DNA of 64,000 bases from the NCBI GenBank assembly GCA_037045185.1, contig JBAOHQ010000004.1, positions 558,001 through 622,000 of the forward strand, in the 5' to 3' direction. This stretch comes from JAKOUY01 sp037045185. Lineage in GTDB: Bacteria; Actinomycetota; Acidimicrobiia; Acidimicrobiales; Ilumatobacteraceae. The notes under the pieces are model-generated. The model was not told the origin of the DNA. It was given only the letters and a program-made list of their open reading frames with translations, and made no database searches. This document shows, one piece after another, positions 33,349-41,423 of the stretch (position 1 is the stretch's first letter; every line of letters starts with the position of its first letter). The position numbers and the translations under genes were made by a program.

Positions 33349-33792
33349 CTACTTCTTGGTGACGTCGACGGTGATGGGGAACTCCACGTCGGCGTGGAGC
33401 TTGGCCGACACCGTGTGCTGGCCCACCGTCTTGATGTGCTCGATGTGCAGCTTGCGGCGGTCCAGCACGATTCCCGTCTGGGCCTCCACCGCGGCAGCAA
33501 CGTCGGCGGCGGTGACCGAGCCGAACAGCTTGCCCTCGGCGCCGGCCTTCATCGGGATGTTGATGATCTTGGCCACCAGGGCCGAGGCCACGGTCTGGGC
33601 CGACTCACGGTCGTGCTGGTCACGGAGGTCACGGGCGCGGCGCATCGCCGACGCCTGGGACACCGCGCCGTCGGTGGCGACGATGCCGTGGCCCTTCGGC
33701 AGCAGGAAGTTGCGGGCGTAGCCGTCGCTGACCTCGACGATGTCGCCACGCTTGCCGAGACCCTTGCGGTCGTTGCGCAGGATGACTTTCAT
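33349..33792 (-). CDS. rplI: 50S ribosomal protein L9
   Basis: A 147-residue L9. The N-terminal domain is canonical: MKVILRNDRKGLGKRGDIVEVSDGYARNFLLPKGHGIVA. The long connecting helix and C-terminal domain follow (KLFGSVTAADVAAAVEAQTGIVLDRRKLHIEHIKTVGQHTVSAKLHADVEFPITVDV). Length is normal. It binds 23S rRNA at the L1-stalk base. It starts 5 bp after rpsR. Confidence 0.95.
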   Translation of the reverse strand: MKVILRNDRKGLGKRGDIVEVSDGYARNFLLPKGHGIVATDGAVSQASAMRRARDLRDQHDRESAQTVASALVAKIINIPMKAGAEGKLFGSVTAADVAAAVEAQTGIVLDRRKLHIEHIKTVGQHTVSAKLHADVEFPITVDVTKK

Positions 33793-33797
33793 CGGGA

Positions 33798-34202
33798 TCA
33801 GGCCTCCGTCTCGTCGCTGGCACCGGTGTCCGCGCCGGCATCAACGGTCTCGTCGGCAGCCGCGGTGGTCTCGACCGCCTCGTCACGGCCGCGACGACCC
33901 TCGCCGTCACCGCGCGGTGGGCGGCCGGTGCGGGCCTGGGCGACACGCTTGGTGTACGGCAGCAAGGCCATCTCCCGAGCGTTCTTGATGGCGTTGGCGA
34001 TCTCGCGCTGCTGCTGGACGTCGTTGCCGGTGACCCGCCGGTTGCGGATCTTGCTGCGGTCACTGACGAAGCGGGTCAGCAGGTTGACGTCCTTGTAGTC
34101 GACGTACTCGACCTTTTCGGTCACCAAGACGCTGGTCTTCTTCTTGAACTTCTTGGAGCTGTCCGCCTTCGGCGTGCGCGCCTTGTTCTTCTTGCTGGTC
34201 AT
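33798..34202 (-). CDS. rpsR: 30S ribosomal protein S18, extended
   Basis: A 134-residue S18 against a usual 70-90. The core VEYVDYKDVNLLTRFVSDRSKIRNRRVTGNDVQQQREIANAIKNAREMALLPYT is clear. It lacks the Cys residues of zinc-binding S18 forms. A basic N-terminal extension of about 27 residues precedes it, and a C-terminal tail of about 45 residues follows (Arg/Gly-rich, then acidic Ala/Thr/Glu/Asp-rich). The ATG at 34202 is chosen because a longer frame to 34340 runs through ssb. It belongs to the rpsF operon. Confidence 0.93.
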   Translation of the reverse strand: MTSKKNKARTPKADSSKKFKKKTSVLVTEKVEYVDYKDVNLLTRFVSDRSKIRNRRVTGNDVQQQREIANAIKNAREMALLPYTKRVAQARTGRPPRGDGEGRRGRDEAVETTAAADETVDAGADTGASDETEA

Positions 34203-34233
34203 GTCGGGGATTCTTTCGTGCGAGGGTGGGACA

Positions 34234-34683
34234 TCAGAACGGCTCTTCGTCGCCGTACACGGGGTCTGGGGAACGGTTCGCCGCCGTGGCGCCGGCGCCG
34301 GATCCGGCGCCACCGCCCTGGCCGCTGTCACGAGCGACACGCTCGACTTCGGCGCGGGCCCAGCGCAGCGACGGGCCGATCTCGTCGGCGATGACTTCGA
34401 CGATGGAACGCTTGTCGCCCTGGGGGGTGTCCCAGGAACGCTGCTCCAGCCGGCCGGTGACGATGACGCGCATGCCCTTGTTCAGGGATGCCGCAGCGTT
34501 CTCGGCCAGCGTGCCCCAGGCGACGACGTTGAAGAACGACGTCTGTTCCTGCCATTCACCGTTCTGCTGCCAGCGGCGGTTCACGGCCAGCCCGAAGCTG
34601 CAGTTGCCGCGCCCGCCCGTGGTGAAGCGGATTTCCGGATCCTTGGTCAGGTTGCCGGTCAGGGTCACAGTGCTGTCGGCCAT
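34234..34683 (-). CDS. ssb: Single-stranded DNA-binding protein
   Basis: A 149-residue SSB. The OB fold begins ADSTVTLTGNLTKDPEIRFTTGGRGNCSFGLAVNRRW and contains TSFFNVVAWGTLAENAAASLNKGMRVIVTGRLEQRSWDT. A Gly/Ser/Ala-rich linker leads to the acidic tip DPVYGDEEPF, the typical protein-interaction tail (..DEEPF). The ATG at 34683 follows a GGAGG-type site. It is located in rpsF-ssb-rpsR order as in most bacteria. Confidence 0.95.
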   Translation of the reverse strand: MADSTVTLTGNLTKDPEIRFTTGGRGNCSFGLAVNRRWQQNGEWQEQTSFFNVVAWGTLAENAAASLNKGMRVIVTGRLEQRSWDTPQGDKRSIVEVIADEIGPSLRWARAEVERVARDSGQGGGAGSGAGATAANRSPDPVYGDEEPF

Positions 34684-34735
34684 GGTGGTGCCTCCTTCGA
34701 GATGCGGCCTCGGGCCGCGTGAGTGGGTGCAGCGA

Positions 34736-35065
34736 TCAGGCTGCGGTGCCCATGCCGCGACGCGCTGCTTCGGCGTCGGGCAGACGGACGAGTTTGTGGC
34801 GGACGATGCTGTCGGCGATACGCAGGGTGCGCTCCAGATCGTCGAGGGCCCCACCGGGCGCCTCGACGTTGAGCACGATGTAGTACCCGTACTCCTTCTT
34901 GTTGATCGGGTAGGCGTACTGCCGCTTCCCCCACCAATCCGGCTTGCCGTGGACCTTGCCTCCGGCGGCGGCGATCGAGTCGCTGAGCGACTTCGTCCAC
35001 GCCTGGGCGTCGGTCTCTTCGACATCACCGTCGACGATGACCATCAGTTCGTAAGCACGCATCAT
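34736..35065 (-). CDS. rpsF: 30S ribosomal protein S6
   Basis: A 109-residue S6 with ferredoxin-like fold. Signature MRAYELMVIVDGDVEETDAQAW is followed by GGKVHGKPDWWGKRQYAYPINKKEYGYYIVLNVEAPGGALDDLERTLRIADSIVRHKLVRL. Two consecutive ATGs are present; the first (35065) is preferred with GGAGG 10 bases upstream. It is the first gene of the rpsF-ssb-rpsR-rplI-dnaB cluster, and the promoter should lie in the 151-bp divergent gap before DinB. Confidence 0.95.
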   Translation of the reverse strand: MMRAYELMVIVDGDVEETDAQAWTKSLSDSIAAAGGKVHGKPDWWGKRQYAYPINKKEYGYYIVLNVEAPGGALDDLERTLRIADSIVRHKLVRLPDAEAARRGMGTAA

Positions 35066-35216
35066 GCGTGTGCAACCTCCCTTCGGACCCGACTCCTCGC
35101 CGGGGCCCCGGTCTGGGGCAGGGCCAATATGACCCGGCAAGCGTAGCGGCGCCGTTCGTCGTTCACGCCGGCCATGGTGCCAGGGGGGTGTCACAGAGTC
35201 GGCGTACGGTGGCCGG

Positions 35217-35789
35217 ATGGACCTGATGCAGTGGATCGGCGCGGACCTGGCGGGAGTCCGCCAGAAGCTGAACGGCGCGGTGGTGGCGCTGGTCCCCGAC
35301 GAACGATGGGCCGAGCGAGCCGACGGCGGGGGCTCGTCGCTCAACCACTTGCTGCTCCACCTGGCGCGTCACCAGGACCTGGCGATCACGACGGCGATCC
35401 GCAACAAGCCGCCGCTGTTCGACGCCCACCGCGGGGCGCTCGGCCTGGCGGAAGCGTCTCCGATGGCTGGTATCGCCGAGGCAGAAGATCGTTCGGTCAC
35501 TGCCGGCCTGCGGCGCCAGCCGCTGATGAGGTACGTCGACGCGGTGTTCGACGCCACCGAGCGGTGGCTCGGGCGGGTGGCCTCGATGGCGTTGGACACC
35601 ATCCCGTCCACGTCTCGGCGGCTGGCCACGCACGCCGGGATCACCACCCAAGAGGCCGAATGGCTCCACGCGATGTGGTCCGCCAAGACCGTGGCATGGC
35701 TGGTGCAGTGGCCGGTCATCGGGCACGGCAACGCCCACGTCGGCGAGATGATCTCGGTCAGGAACCGGTTGGGTTACAGCCCGTTCTGA
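35217..35789 (+). CDS. DinB family protein
   Basis: A 190-residue four-helix-bundle protein of the DinB/DUF664 group: MDLMQWIGADLAGVRQKLNGAVVAL, SLNHLLLHLARHQDLAITTAI with metal-ligand His candidates, and the C-terminal GHGNAHVGEMISVRNRLG with another His. Family members are metal-dependent enzymes, including thiol-dependent transferases using mycothiol or bacillithiol. The exact activity is unknown. It diverges from rpsF. Confidence 0.75.
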   Translation: MDLMQWIGADLAGVRQKLNGAVVALVPDERWAERADGGGSSLNHLLLHLARHQDLAITTAIRNKPPLFDAHRGALGLAEASPMAGIAEAEDRSVTAGLRRQPLMRYVDAVFDATERWLGRVASMALDTIPSTSRRLATHAGITTQEAEWLHAMWSAKTVAWLVQWPVIGHGNAHVGEMISVRNRLGYSPF

Positions 35790-35807
35790 CGGGCCACGCG
35801 GGAGTGG

Positions 35808-36221
35808 TCAGCCGGTTCGCCTGGCCTGGCGGCCGCCAACGGGCAGGGCCCGGAGCAGGTGGTGCCAGCGGCACCCGACGCAGGCTTCCACGACGTAGGC
35901 CATCAGTTCGTCGGCGCGGGCATCGAGCTTGGCGATCTCGGCGGCGGTGGACACGCAGCGGCCGTGGGCCGGAAGGCGCGGCCCGAACACGTAGGTGACC
36001 AGGCGCAGGGACGACTGGGCGCAGATCGGGCAGACGATGGATGCCGGGCTGCCCACGTTCTTCGCGGCGCGGATCAGTTCCGGATGGGCGTCGCAGATCT
36101 GGTCAGCACGCAGCCGACCGCGACGGAACTCGTTGATGAGGTGGCGGCGGGACAGACGGTGATCGACCACGCCGGCGCCGCGGCGCAACGAACCCTCGCC
36201 GAAGGTGCGACCGGCAGCCAT
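35808..36221 (-). CDS. DUF5318 family protein
   Basis: A 137-residue protein matching DUF5318: VVDHRLSRRHLINEFRRGRLRADQICDAHPELIRAAKNVG, a zinc-ribbon-like CPIC with YVFG, and a late CVGCRWHHLLR, giving two CxxC pairs that probably bind one zinc. In M. tuberculosis the DUF5318 gene also lies near rpsF, so synteny supports the call. The function is unknown. The ATG at 36221 is one option; the GTG of VVDHRLSR is a shorter alternative. Confidence 0.75.
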   Translation of the reverse strand: MAAGRTFGEGSLRRGAGVVDHRLSRRHLINEFRRGRLRADQICDAHPELIRAAKNVGSPASIVCPICAQSSLRLVTYVFGPRLPAHGRCVSTAAEIAKLDARADELMAYVVEACVGCRWHHLLRALPVGGRQARRTG

Positions 36222-36273
36222 GGGCGCACACGCTATCCCCCACCGGAATGGCCCTGGAGACCACACTGGTCCC

Positions 36274-36853
36274 ATGACCATTTCGTACGGCCCCAACGTC
36301 GCCGACGATGCCGAGCTGCGTCTGTGCGGCGACCTCGCCGGCAAGCGCGCCATCGAGCTCGGCATCGCCCGCCCCTCGAACGCCGTCGACCTGGCGGTGG
36401 CCGGCGCCAAGACCATCGCCATCGACCCCGACGCCGAGCGGATCAGCACGGCGCGCGCCGCGGCCCAGCGCGCCGAGGTGCACGTGGAGTGCCACGCCAA
36501 CCAGCTGGCAGATCTCGGTGACGTCACCAGCGCGTCGGTGGACCTGGTCCTGGCGGTGCACTCGCTGGACCGCGTCGAGGACATCAACCGGCTGTTCCGC
36601 CAGGTGCACCGCGTCCTCAGGCCAGGGTGCAGCTTCGTGGTGGCCATCGCCCACCCGGTGGCGGCGATGTTCGACCACGATGGCAACCTCCAGGCGCGCT
36701 ACGGCGCCCGCCAGCCCACCTGGAGCGAGCTCTACATGGCCTTCGAGCGCACCAACTTCCACATCGACGCGCTCCACGAACTCGCCGGCACCGACCGCAC
36801 GGCCGTCGCGCCGGTCACCATGGTCCTGCCGCGCCCGCAAGCAAGGCAACTAG
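36274..36853 (+). pseudogene. SAM methyltransferase, C-terminal frameshift
   Basis: About 193 residues. The SAM-binding part shows CGDLAGKRAIELGIARPSNAVDLAVAGAKTIAIDPDAERI and VDLVLAVHSLDRVEDINRLFRQVHRVLRPGCSFVVAIAHPVAAMF, a methyltransf_11 pattern in which motif I is ELGIARPSNAV, not the usual GxGxG. In the given frame the protein runs into palindromic repeats downstream. Deleting one base at about 36829-36830 gives VTMVLRARKQGN and a stop at 36853. The break is therefore probably an insertion error or a very recent mutation. Confidence 0.78.
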
Positions 36854-36901
36854 CTCACCCCACCACGACCCCCCACCCCCCACACCCCCGCCCGCTTCCC
36901 C

Positions 36902-36947
36902 GCATGGGCGCGAAAACTTCGGATATCCGACGGTTTCGCGCCCATGC
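36902..36947. repeat. Compound palindromic element, family B, copy 1
   Basis: A 46-bp element. Outer arms of 14 bases (GCATGGGCGCGAAA at 36902-36915, complement at 36934-36947) enclose a second perfect palindrome CGGATATCCG (36920-36929). It lies between the convergent methyltransferase and oligopeptidase genes, so a bidirectional terminator role is possible, although there is no T-tract. Confidence 0.85.
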
Positions 36948-36973
36948 AACGAGGGATTCGCGCCGCTCGGCTC

Positions 36974-37019
36974 GCATGGGCGCGCAGACTTCGGATATCC
37001 GAGGGTTTCGCGCCCATGC
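36974..37019. repeat. Compound palindromic element, family B, copy 2
   Basis: A 46-bp element in the same orientation as copy 1, offset by 72 bp. Outer arms GCATGGGCGCG (36974-36984) and CGCGCCCATGC (37009-37019) enclose the identical core ACTTCGGATATCCGA. It differs from copy 1 at a few positions, so it is not an assembly duplicate. Confidence 0.85.
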
Positions 37020-37039
37020 GACGGCGGCGGGGTGGGTCA

Positions 37040-37099
37040 GGCGGGCGGGCCGGCGGGCGGCCGGCGGGCGGCCGGCGGGCGGGTGGGCGGGCGAACGGG
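37040..37099 (+). repeat. G-rich 11-bp tandem repeat tract
   Basis: An imperfect tandem array of CGGGCGGCCGG-type units with many GGGC runs, directly after the second B element and just before the oligopeptidase stop. Multiple closely spaced G3 runs on the plus strand could form a G-quadruplex. Such tracts also cause polymerase stalling and sequencing problems. Confidence 0.6.
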
Positions 37100-37102
37100 G
37101 GG

Positions 37103-38907
37103 TCAGAGGCGGCCGGCGTCGGCTGCGGCGAGCTCGGCGGCGTCGATCTGGGCTTCGATGAGCGCCAGGCCACCGTCCCAGAAGCCCGGATCGGCCAGAT
37201 CGCAGCCGACGATCTTGGCCAGATCCTCCGGTGGGAGCGACCCACCGGCGGACAGCATGTGCAGGTACCGCGCGGTGAAGTCCGACCCCTGGATCTGTGA
37301 CTGGCGGAAGACGCTCATCGCCAGCAACTGCCCGTAGGAGTAGGCGTAGACGTAGCCGGGCACGCCGATGAAGTGCGGGATGTAGCTCCACCAGGTGCGG
37401 TATCCGGGCGTGACCTCGACGGCCTCGCCCAGCATGGCCCCCTGCGTCTCGGCCCAGATGTCACCGAGGCGGTCGACGGACAGCTCGCCCTCGGCACGCC
37501 GCGCCGTGTGCGCCCCGTGCTCGAAGCGGTTCATCGCCACCTGGCGGAACACCGTGGCGATGCCGCCCTCGATCGACTCGGCCAGCAGCGCCAGGCGGTC
37601 GTTGGCGTCCGCCGTATCGGCCAGCAGCGCCGCGAAGGTGAGCTGCTCACCGAACACCGAGGCCGTCTCGGCGACCGTCAAGGGCGTGCCCTGGCTGGAA
37701 CACCGTCTGCGCCCTGGCCAGGTAGGCGTGCACGCCGTGGCCGAGTTCGTGGGCAAGCGTCAACACGTCGCCGCGCCGGCTGGTCCAATTGAGCAACACG
37801 TACGGATGGTGGCTGGGGACGGTGTAGGCGCAGAACGCACCGAATCGCTTGCCGGGGCGGGTCCCGGCGTCGATCCAACCCTCGTCGAAGAACCGCTGGC
37901 TGATGTCGGCCAGCTCGGGGCTGAACCCACGGAACGCGTCGAGGACGATTCCCTTGCCCTCGGTGAACCCGTAGGCGCGGTCACTGGAGGCCACGCTGGC
38001 CATCCGGTCGAAGTCATGCAAGCGCTCGACGCCGAGGATCCTGGCCTTCAGCCGGTACCACCGCTGGGGAAGGTCGTAGCGGGCCTGCACGGCGCTGACC
38101 AGCGCGTCGACCGAGGCGTCGGATGCCTGGTTGTCGAGGTTGCGCGACGACACCCAGGTGGGGAACCGGCGCAGCTCGTCGTCGGTCGCCTTGTCGGCCA
38201 TCAGCGTGTTGAGGATGAAGGCGCGGGTCTTCAGCCCGGGCGCCAGGGCGTCGGTGACGGCCGCCGCGGCCTTGGCGCGCACGCCCGGATCGTTGCTCGC
38301 CAACGCCGACAGACCGCGCTCGAGCGTGGCAGGTGCGCCGTCCAAGGTCACCGAGATCGCCGACACCAGTTCCTCGAACAAGCGCACCCACGCCGACCGG
38401 CCGGTGACGGCCTTCCGCGCCAGGAGCTGTTCCTCGGACTCGGGCAACAGGTGGTCGCGCATCGCCCGCACGACAGCGCAAGTGGTTCACGTACGCCGCC
38501 AGCTGCGGATCGTCCAGGAGCGACTCGGCCGCCTCGTGTGCAACGGCAGCCCACTCGAGCCCGAAGAACAGCACTCGGTTGGCGATCTCGGTCGCCCGCT
38601 CGTCGGCGCGCTGCACCCGGGCACCGCGGACCGGGTCCTCGGTGTCGGTGCATTGCTCGAGCTGGGCCCACTCGACGCCGCGCTGGATCAGCTCTTGCAG
38701 CTCGGACAGGCGGCCGAGGACCGCGGCGAGCCCGGCAGCATCCAGTGACGCCACGGTGCCACGAACCGGTTGCAGCTCCTCGGCAATCGCCGCGGCCCGG
38801 TCCAGTGCGCCGTCCATCCCGCCGAAGTCGGCGACGAGTCCGCCGAGGTCCCAGCGCACGTCGTTGCCGTCGTCGGCGGGCACGTCCAAGGTGTCGAGGT
38901 CTGTCAC
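37103..38907 (-). pseudogene. M3 family oligoendopeptidase (PepF-like), two frameshifts
   Basis: About 600 residues after repair, a zinc metallopeptidase of the oligoendopeptidase F group acting on peptides in the cytoplasm. The catalytic HExxH is in VLTLAHELGHGVHAYLA, and the third ligand region is GEQLTFAALLADTADANDRLALLAESIEGGIATVFRQVAMNRFE. Two breaks are seen. At about 38475 dropping one base gives YVNHLRVVRAMRDHLLPE; at about 37700 dropping one base gives QTVFQQGTPLTVAETASVFGEQL. With both repaired the sequence reads through as a complete enzyme. Two independent insertions in an otherwise intact gene point to sequence error. Confidence 0.85.
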
Positions 38908-38934
38908 CCGCGCAACGTTAGATCCTGCGCCACG

Positions 38935-40350
38935 TCAGGCCGGGCGGGATTGCCACCACGCCAGGAGCCGCTCGGTGGCAGCGCCCTCACCGATCAGGCC
39001 CTCCTCCAGCCTGATCTCCATCAGGAACGCCAGCGCCTCGCCCACTGCGCGCCCCGGCGGGATGCCGAGCAACGCCATCACTGCCACCCCGTCGAGCTCT
39101 GGCCGCAGCGCCTTGAGCTCCTCGGTGGCGGCCAGCTCGGCGATGCGCGCCTCCAGATCGTCCATCCGCCGGGACAGCAGCGCCGCCTTGCGCTCGTTGC
39201 GCGTCGTGCAGTCGCAACGGGTCAGGACGTTCAGCTCGTTGAGCAGATCGCCGGCGTCACGCACGTAGCGGCGCACCGCGCTGTCGGTCCAGCCCATCGA
39301 GTAGGTGTGGAACCGCAGATGCAGGGCCACCAGCTCGGTGATGGACTCGACGTCCTCGCTGCTGTAGCGCAGCGCCGTCAGCCGCTTGCGGGTCATCCAC
39401 GCGCCCACCGCGTCGTGATGGTGGAACGTGACGCCCTTGCCCTTCTGGTACCCACGGGTGCGCGGTTTGCCGACGTCGTGGAACAGCGCCGCCAGGCGGG
39501 TGCGGCGGAAGTCGAACTGCCGCTCGGGCCACTCCTGTGGCGGGCGGACGTTCTCCACCACGGCCAGGGTGTGAGTCAGGACATCCTTGTGACGGTGGAT
39601 GGGATCCTGCTCCAGGCGCATCGCCGGCAGCTCGGCCAGGAAGTAGTCGGCCAGGCCCGTGTCGATGGCGAACCACAGCCCCGCCGAGGGGTGTGGCACC
39701 GTGATCAGCTTGTCCAACTCGTCACGGATCCGTTCGGCCGAGACGATCGCCAAGCGCCCGGCCATCTGGCGCACGGCGTCCACCAGCTCGGGCACCGGCG
39801 TCAGCTCCAGCCGAGCGATGAACCGCGCGGCGCGCAGCATCCGGAGCGGGTCGTCGCTGAAGCTGATCTCCGACGCCAGCGGCGTGCGCAGCGTGCGCGT
39901 CAGCAGATCGGCGGCGCCGCCGTAGGGATCCACCAACGTCGGTGTGTCGCTGGTCAGCTCCAGCGCCATGGCGTTGATCGTGAAGTCCCGGCGGGACAGG
40001 TCGACCTCGACGCTGTCGCTGTAGACCACCTCGGGCTTGCGTGACTCGTCGGTGTAGGCCTCTGACCGGTGGGTGGTGATCTCGTACACCCGCTCGCCGC
40101 GTTTGGCCCCGATGGTGCCGAAACGCTCGCCCTGGGTCCACACGGCATCGGCCCACCCGGCGAGCAGCCGCTTGATCTGGTCCGGGCGGGCGTCCGTGGT
40201 GGCGTCGAAGTCGAACTGGTCGTGGTCCGTGGAGATCAACAGGTCACGCACGGTCCCGCCCACCAGGAACAGCCGATGGCCGGCGGCCCGGAAGCGGCGG
40301 GTGAGATCGGCGGTTTCGGCAAGCACCGGCGCGAAGCGCTCCGGAATCAT
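38935..40350 (-). CDS. cca: CCA tRNA nucleotidyltransferase
   Basis: A 471-residue class II nucleotidyltransferase that adds or repairs the 3' CCA of tRNA. Seen are the signature LVGGTVRDLL, catalytic DFDATTDARP, the neck RRDFTINAMAL, and SEISFSDDPLRMLRAARFIARL. A C-terminal HD domain follows (THTLAVVENVRPP, LAALFHDVGKPRTRG, HHHDAVGAWMTRKRL). In mycobacteria this gene (pcnA) also begins the block leading to sigM and trx. Its GTG/ATG start overlaps the preceding HDAC-family stop. Confidence 0.93.
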   Translation of the reverse strand: MIPERFAPVLAETADLTRRFRAAGHRLFLVGGTVRDLLISTDHDQFDFDATTDARPDQIKRLLAGWADAVWTQGERFGTIGAKRGERVYEITTHRSEAYTDESRKPEVVYSDSVEVDLSRRDFTINAMALELTSDTPTLVDPYGGAADLLTRTLRTPLASEISFSDDPLRMLRAARFIARLELTPVPELVDAVRQMAGRLAIVSAERIRDELDKLITVPHPSAGLWFAIDTGLADYFLAELPAMRLEQDPIHRHKDVLTHTLAVVENVRPPQEWPERQFDFRRTRLAALFHDVGKPRTRGYQKGKGVTFHHHDAVGAWMTRKRLTALRYSSEDVESITELVALHLRFHTYSMGWTDSAVRRYVRDAGDLLNELNVLTRCDCTTRNERKAALLSRRMDDLEARIAELAATEELKALRPELDGVAVMALLGIPPGRAVGEALAFLMEIRLEEGLIGEGAATERLLAWWQSRPA

Positions 40351-41363
40351 GCCAATCCCGCCTCGCTGAGCATGCGCACGATGCCGTCGACCTGGGCCAT
40401 TCCCGGCCCACCCGAGGTGGTGTCCTCGACCGGTTCGCTGGGCAGGCCGGCAAGCTCACGCAGGACGGCGGCCGTGCTGGCCGATAGGGCACCGAGGTCA
40501 TACCCGCCTTCGAGCATCACCAGCCTCCGGCCGGGCGCGACGGTGTCGAGGATCCGCCGAGTGAGCGCCGGGTAGTCGGCCGACGACAGGCCGAGTTCGG
40601 TGATTGGGTCGAGGCGGTGGGCGTCGAAGCCGGCCGACACGATAGCCCAGGTTGGGCGGAACTGGTCGACGATCGGCGCGGCGAGGCGATCGAACGCAGC
40701 CAGATAGACATCGCCGGTGGCGCCGGGTGGCACCGGGATGTTCAGCGTCGTGCCCCACCCGCCGCCCTCGCCCAACTCATGGGGCCGCCCGGTCCCCGGG
40801 TACAGCGGCCACTGATGGATGCTGACGTACAGCACCCGCCCATCGGCGTAGAAGATGTCCTGGGTGCCGTTGCCGTGGTGGGCGTCGTAGTCGACGATCA
40901 GCACCCGCTCGCCGCGCTCGGCCAACTCAGCGGCGGCAACGGCCACGTTGTTGACGATGCAGAATCCCATCGACTCCGCCGCGGTGGCGTGGTGGCCGGG
41001 CGGTCGCACCGCGCAGAACGCCGACTCGCCGCCGCCCGCGTCGAGGATCTCGATGGCCGTCAACCCGGCCCCGGCGGCGCACAGCACCGCATTCCACGTT
41101 CCTGCGCTGGCCAGCGTGTCCGGATCGAGCCGCCCACCTCCCGCGGCGCAGACCCGTTCGATAGCGTCCAGATAGCCGCCCGGGTGAACCCGGACGATCT
41201 CGTCACGCGTCGCCCACCGCGGCTCGATCGTCCGCACACCGTCGCCCACACCCGAGGCGGTGACCCCCCGGAGCACGGCCTCGAGCCGCTCCGGACGCTC
41301 CGGATGGTGCGGGCCGGCAAGGTGCTCCAAGCACGCGGGATGTGTGGCGAAGAGCACGGTCAC
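40347..41363 (-). CDS. Histone deacetylase-family (acetoin utilisation-type) hydrolase
   Basis: A 338-residue arginase/deacetylase-fold enzyme. Zinc and charge-relay motifs are complete: HPERPERLEAVLRG, CAVRPPGHHATAAESMGFCIVNNVAVAA, VDYDAHHGNGTQDIF (Asp and His ligands), and a late VSAGFDAHRLDPI and MLEGGYDLGAL with the catalytic Tyr region. Bacterial members deacetylate acetyl-lysine proteins, such as acetyl-CoA synthetase, or acetylpolyamines; which applies here is unknown. It is coupled with cca by ATGA overlap, an insertion relative to the mycobacterial order. Confidence 0.9.
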   Translation of the reverse strand: MTVLFATHPACLEHLAGPHHPERPERLEAVLRGVTASGVGDGVRTIEPRWATRDEIVRVHPGGYLDAIERVCAAGGGRLDPDTLASAGTWNAVLCAAGAGLTAIEILDAGGGESAFCAVRPPGHHATAAESMGFCIVNNVAVAAAELAERGERVLIVDYDAHHGNGTQDIFYADGRVLYVSIHQWPLYPGTGRPHELGEGGGWGTTLNIPVPPGATGDVYLAAFDRLAAPIVDQFRPTWAIVSAGFDAHRLDPITELGLSSADYPALTRRILDTVAPGRRLVMLEGGYDLGALSASTAAVLRELAGLPSEPVEDTTSGGPGMAQVDGIVRMLSEAGLA

Positions 41364-41423
41364 GGCACCGACGTTACCGGTCGCCCTCCGTGCGCCTGCC
41401 GTGAACCGCTACCGTCGCACCCG

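Noticed and set aside
36854..37161. C-terminal extension of the methyltransferase through the palindromes
   Set aside because: The frame enters repeated palindromes and G-rich repeats only because of the extra base near 36830; the repaired frame stops at 36853.
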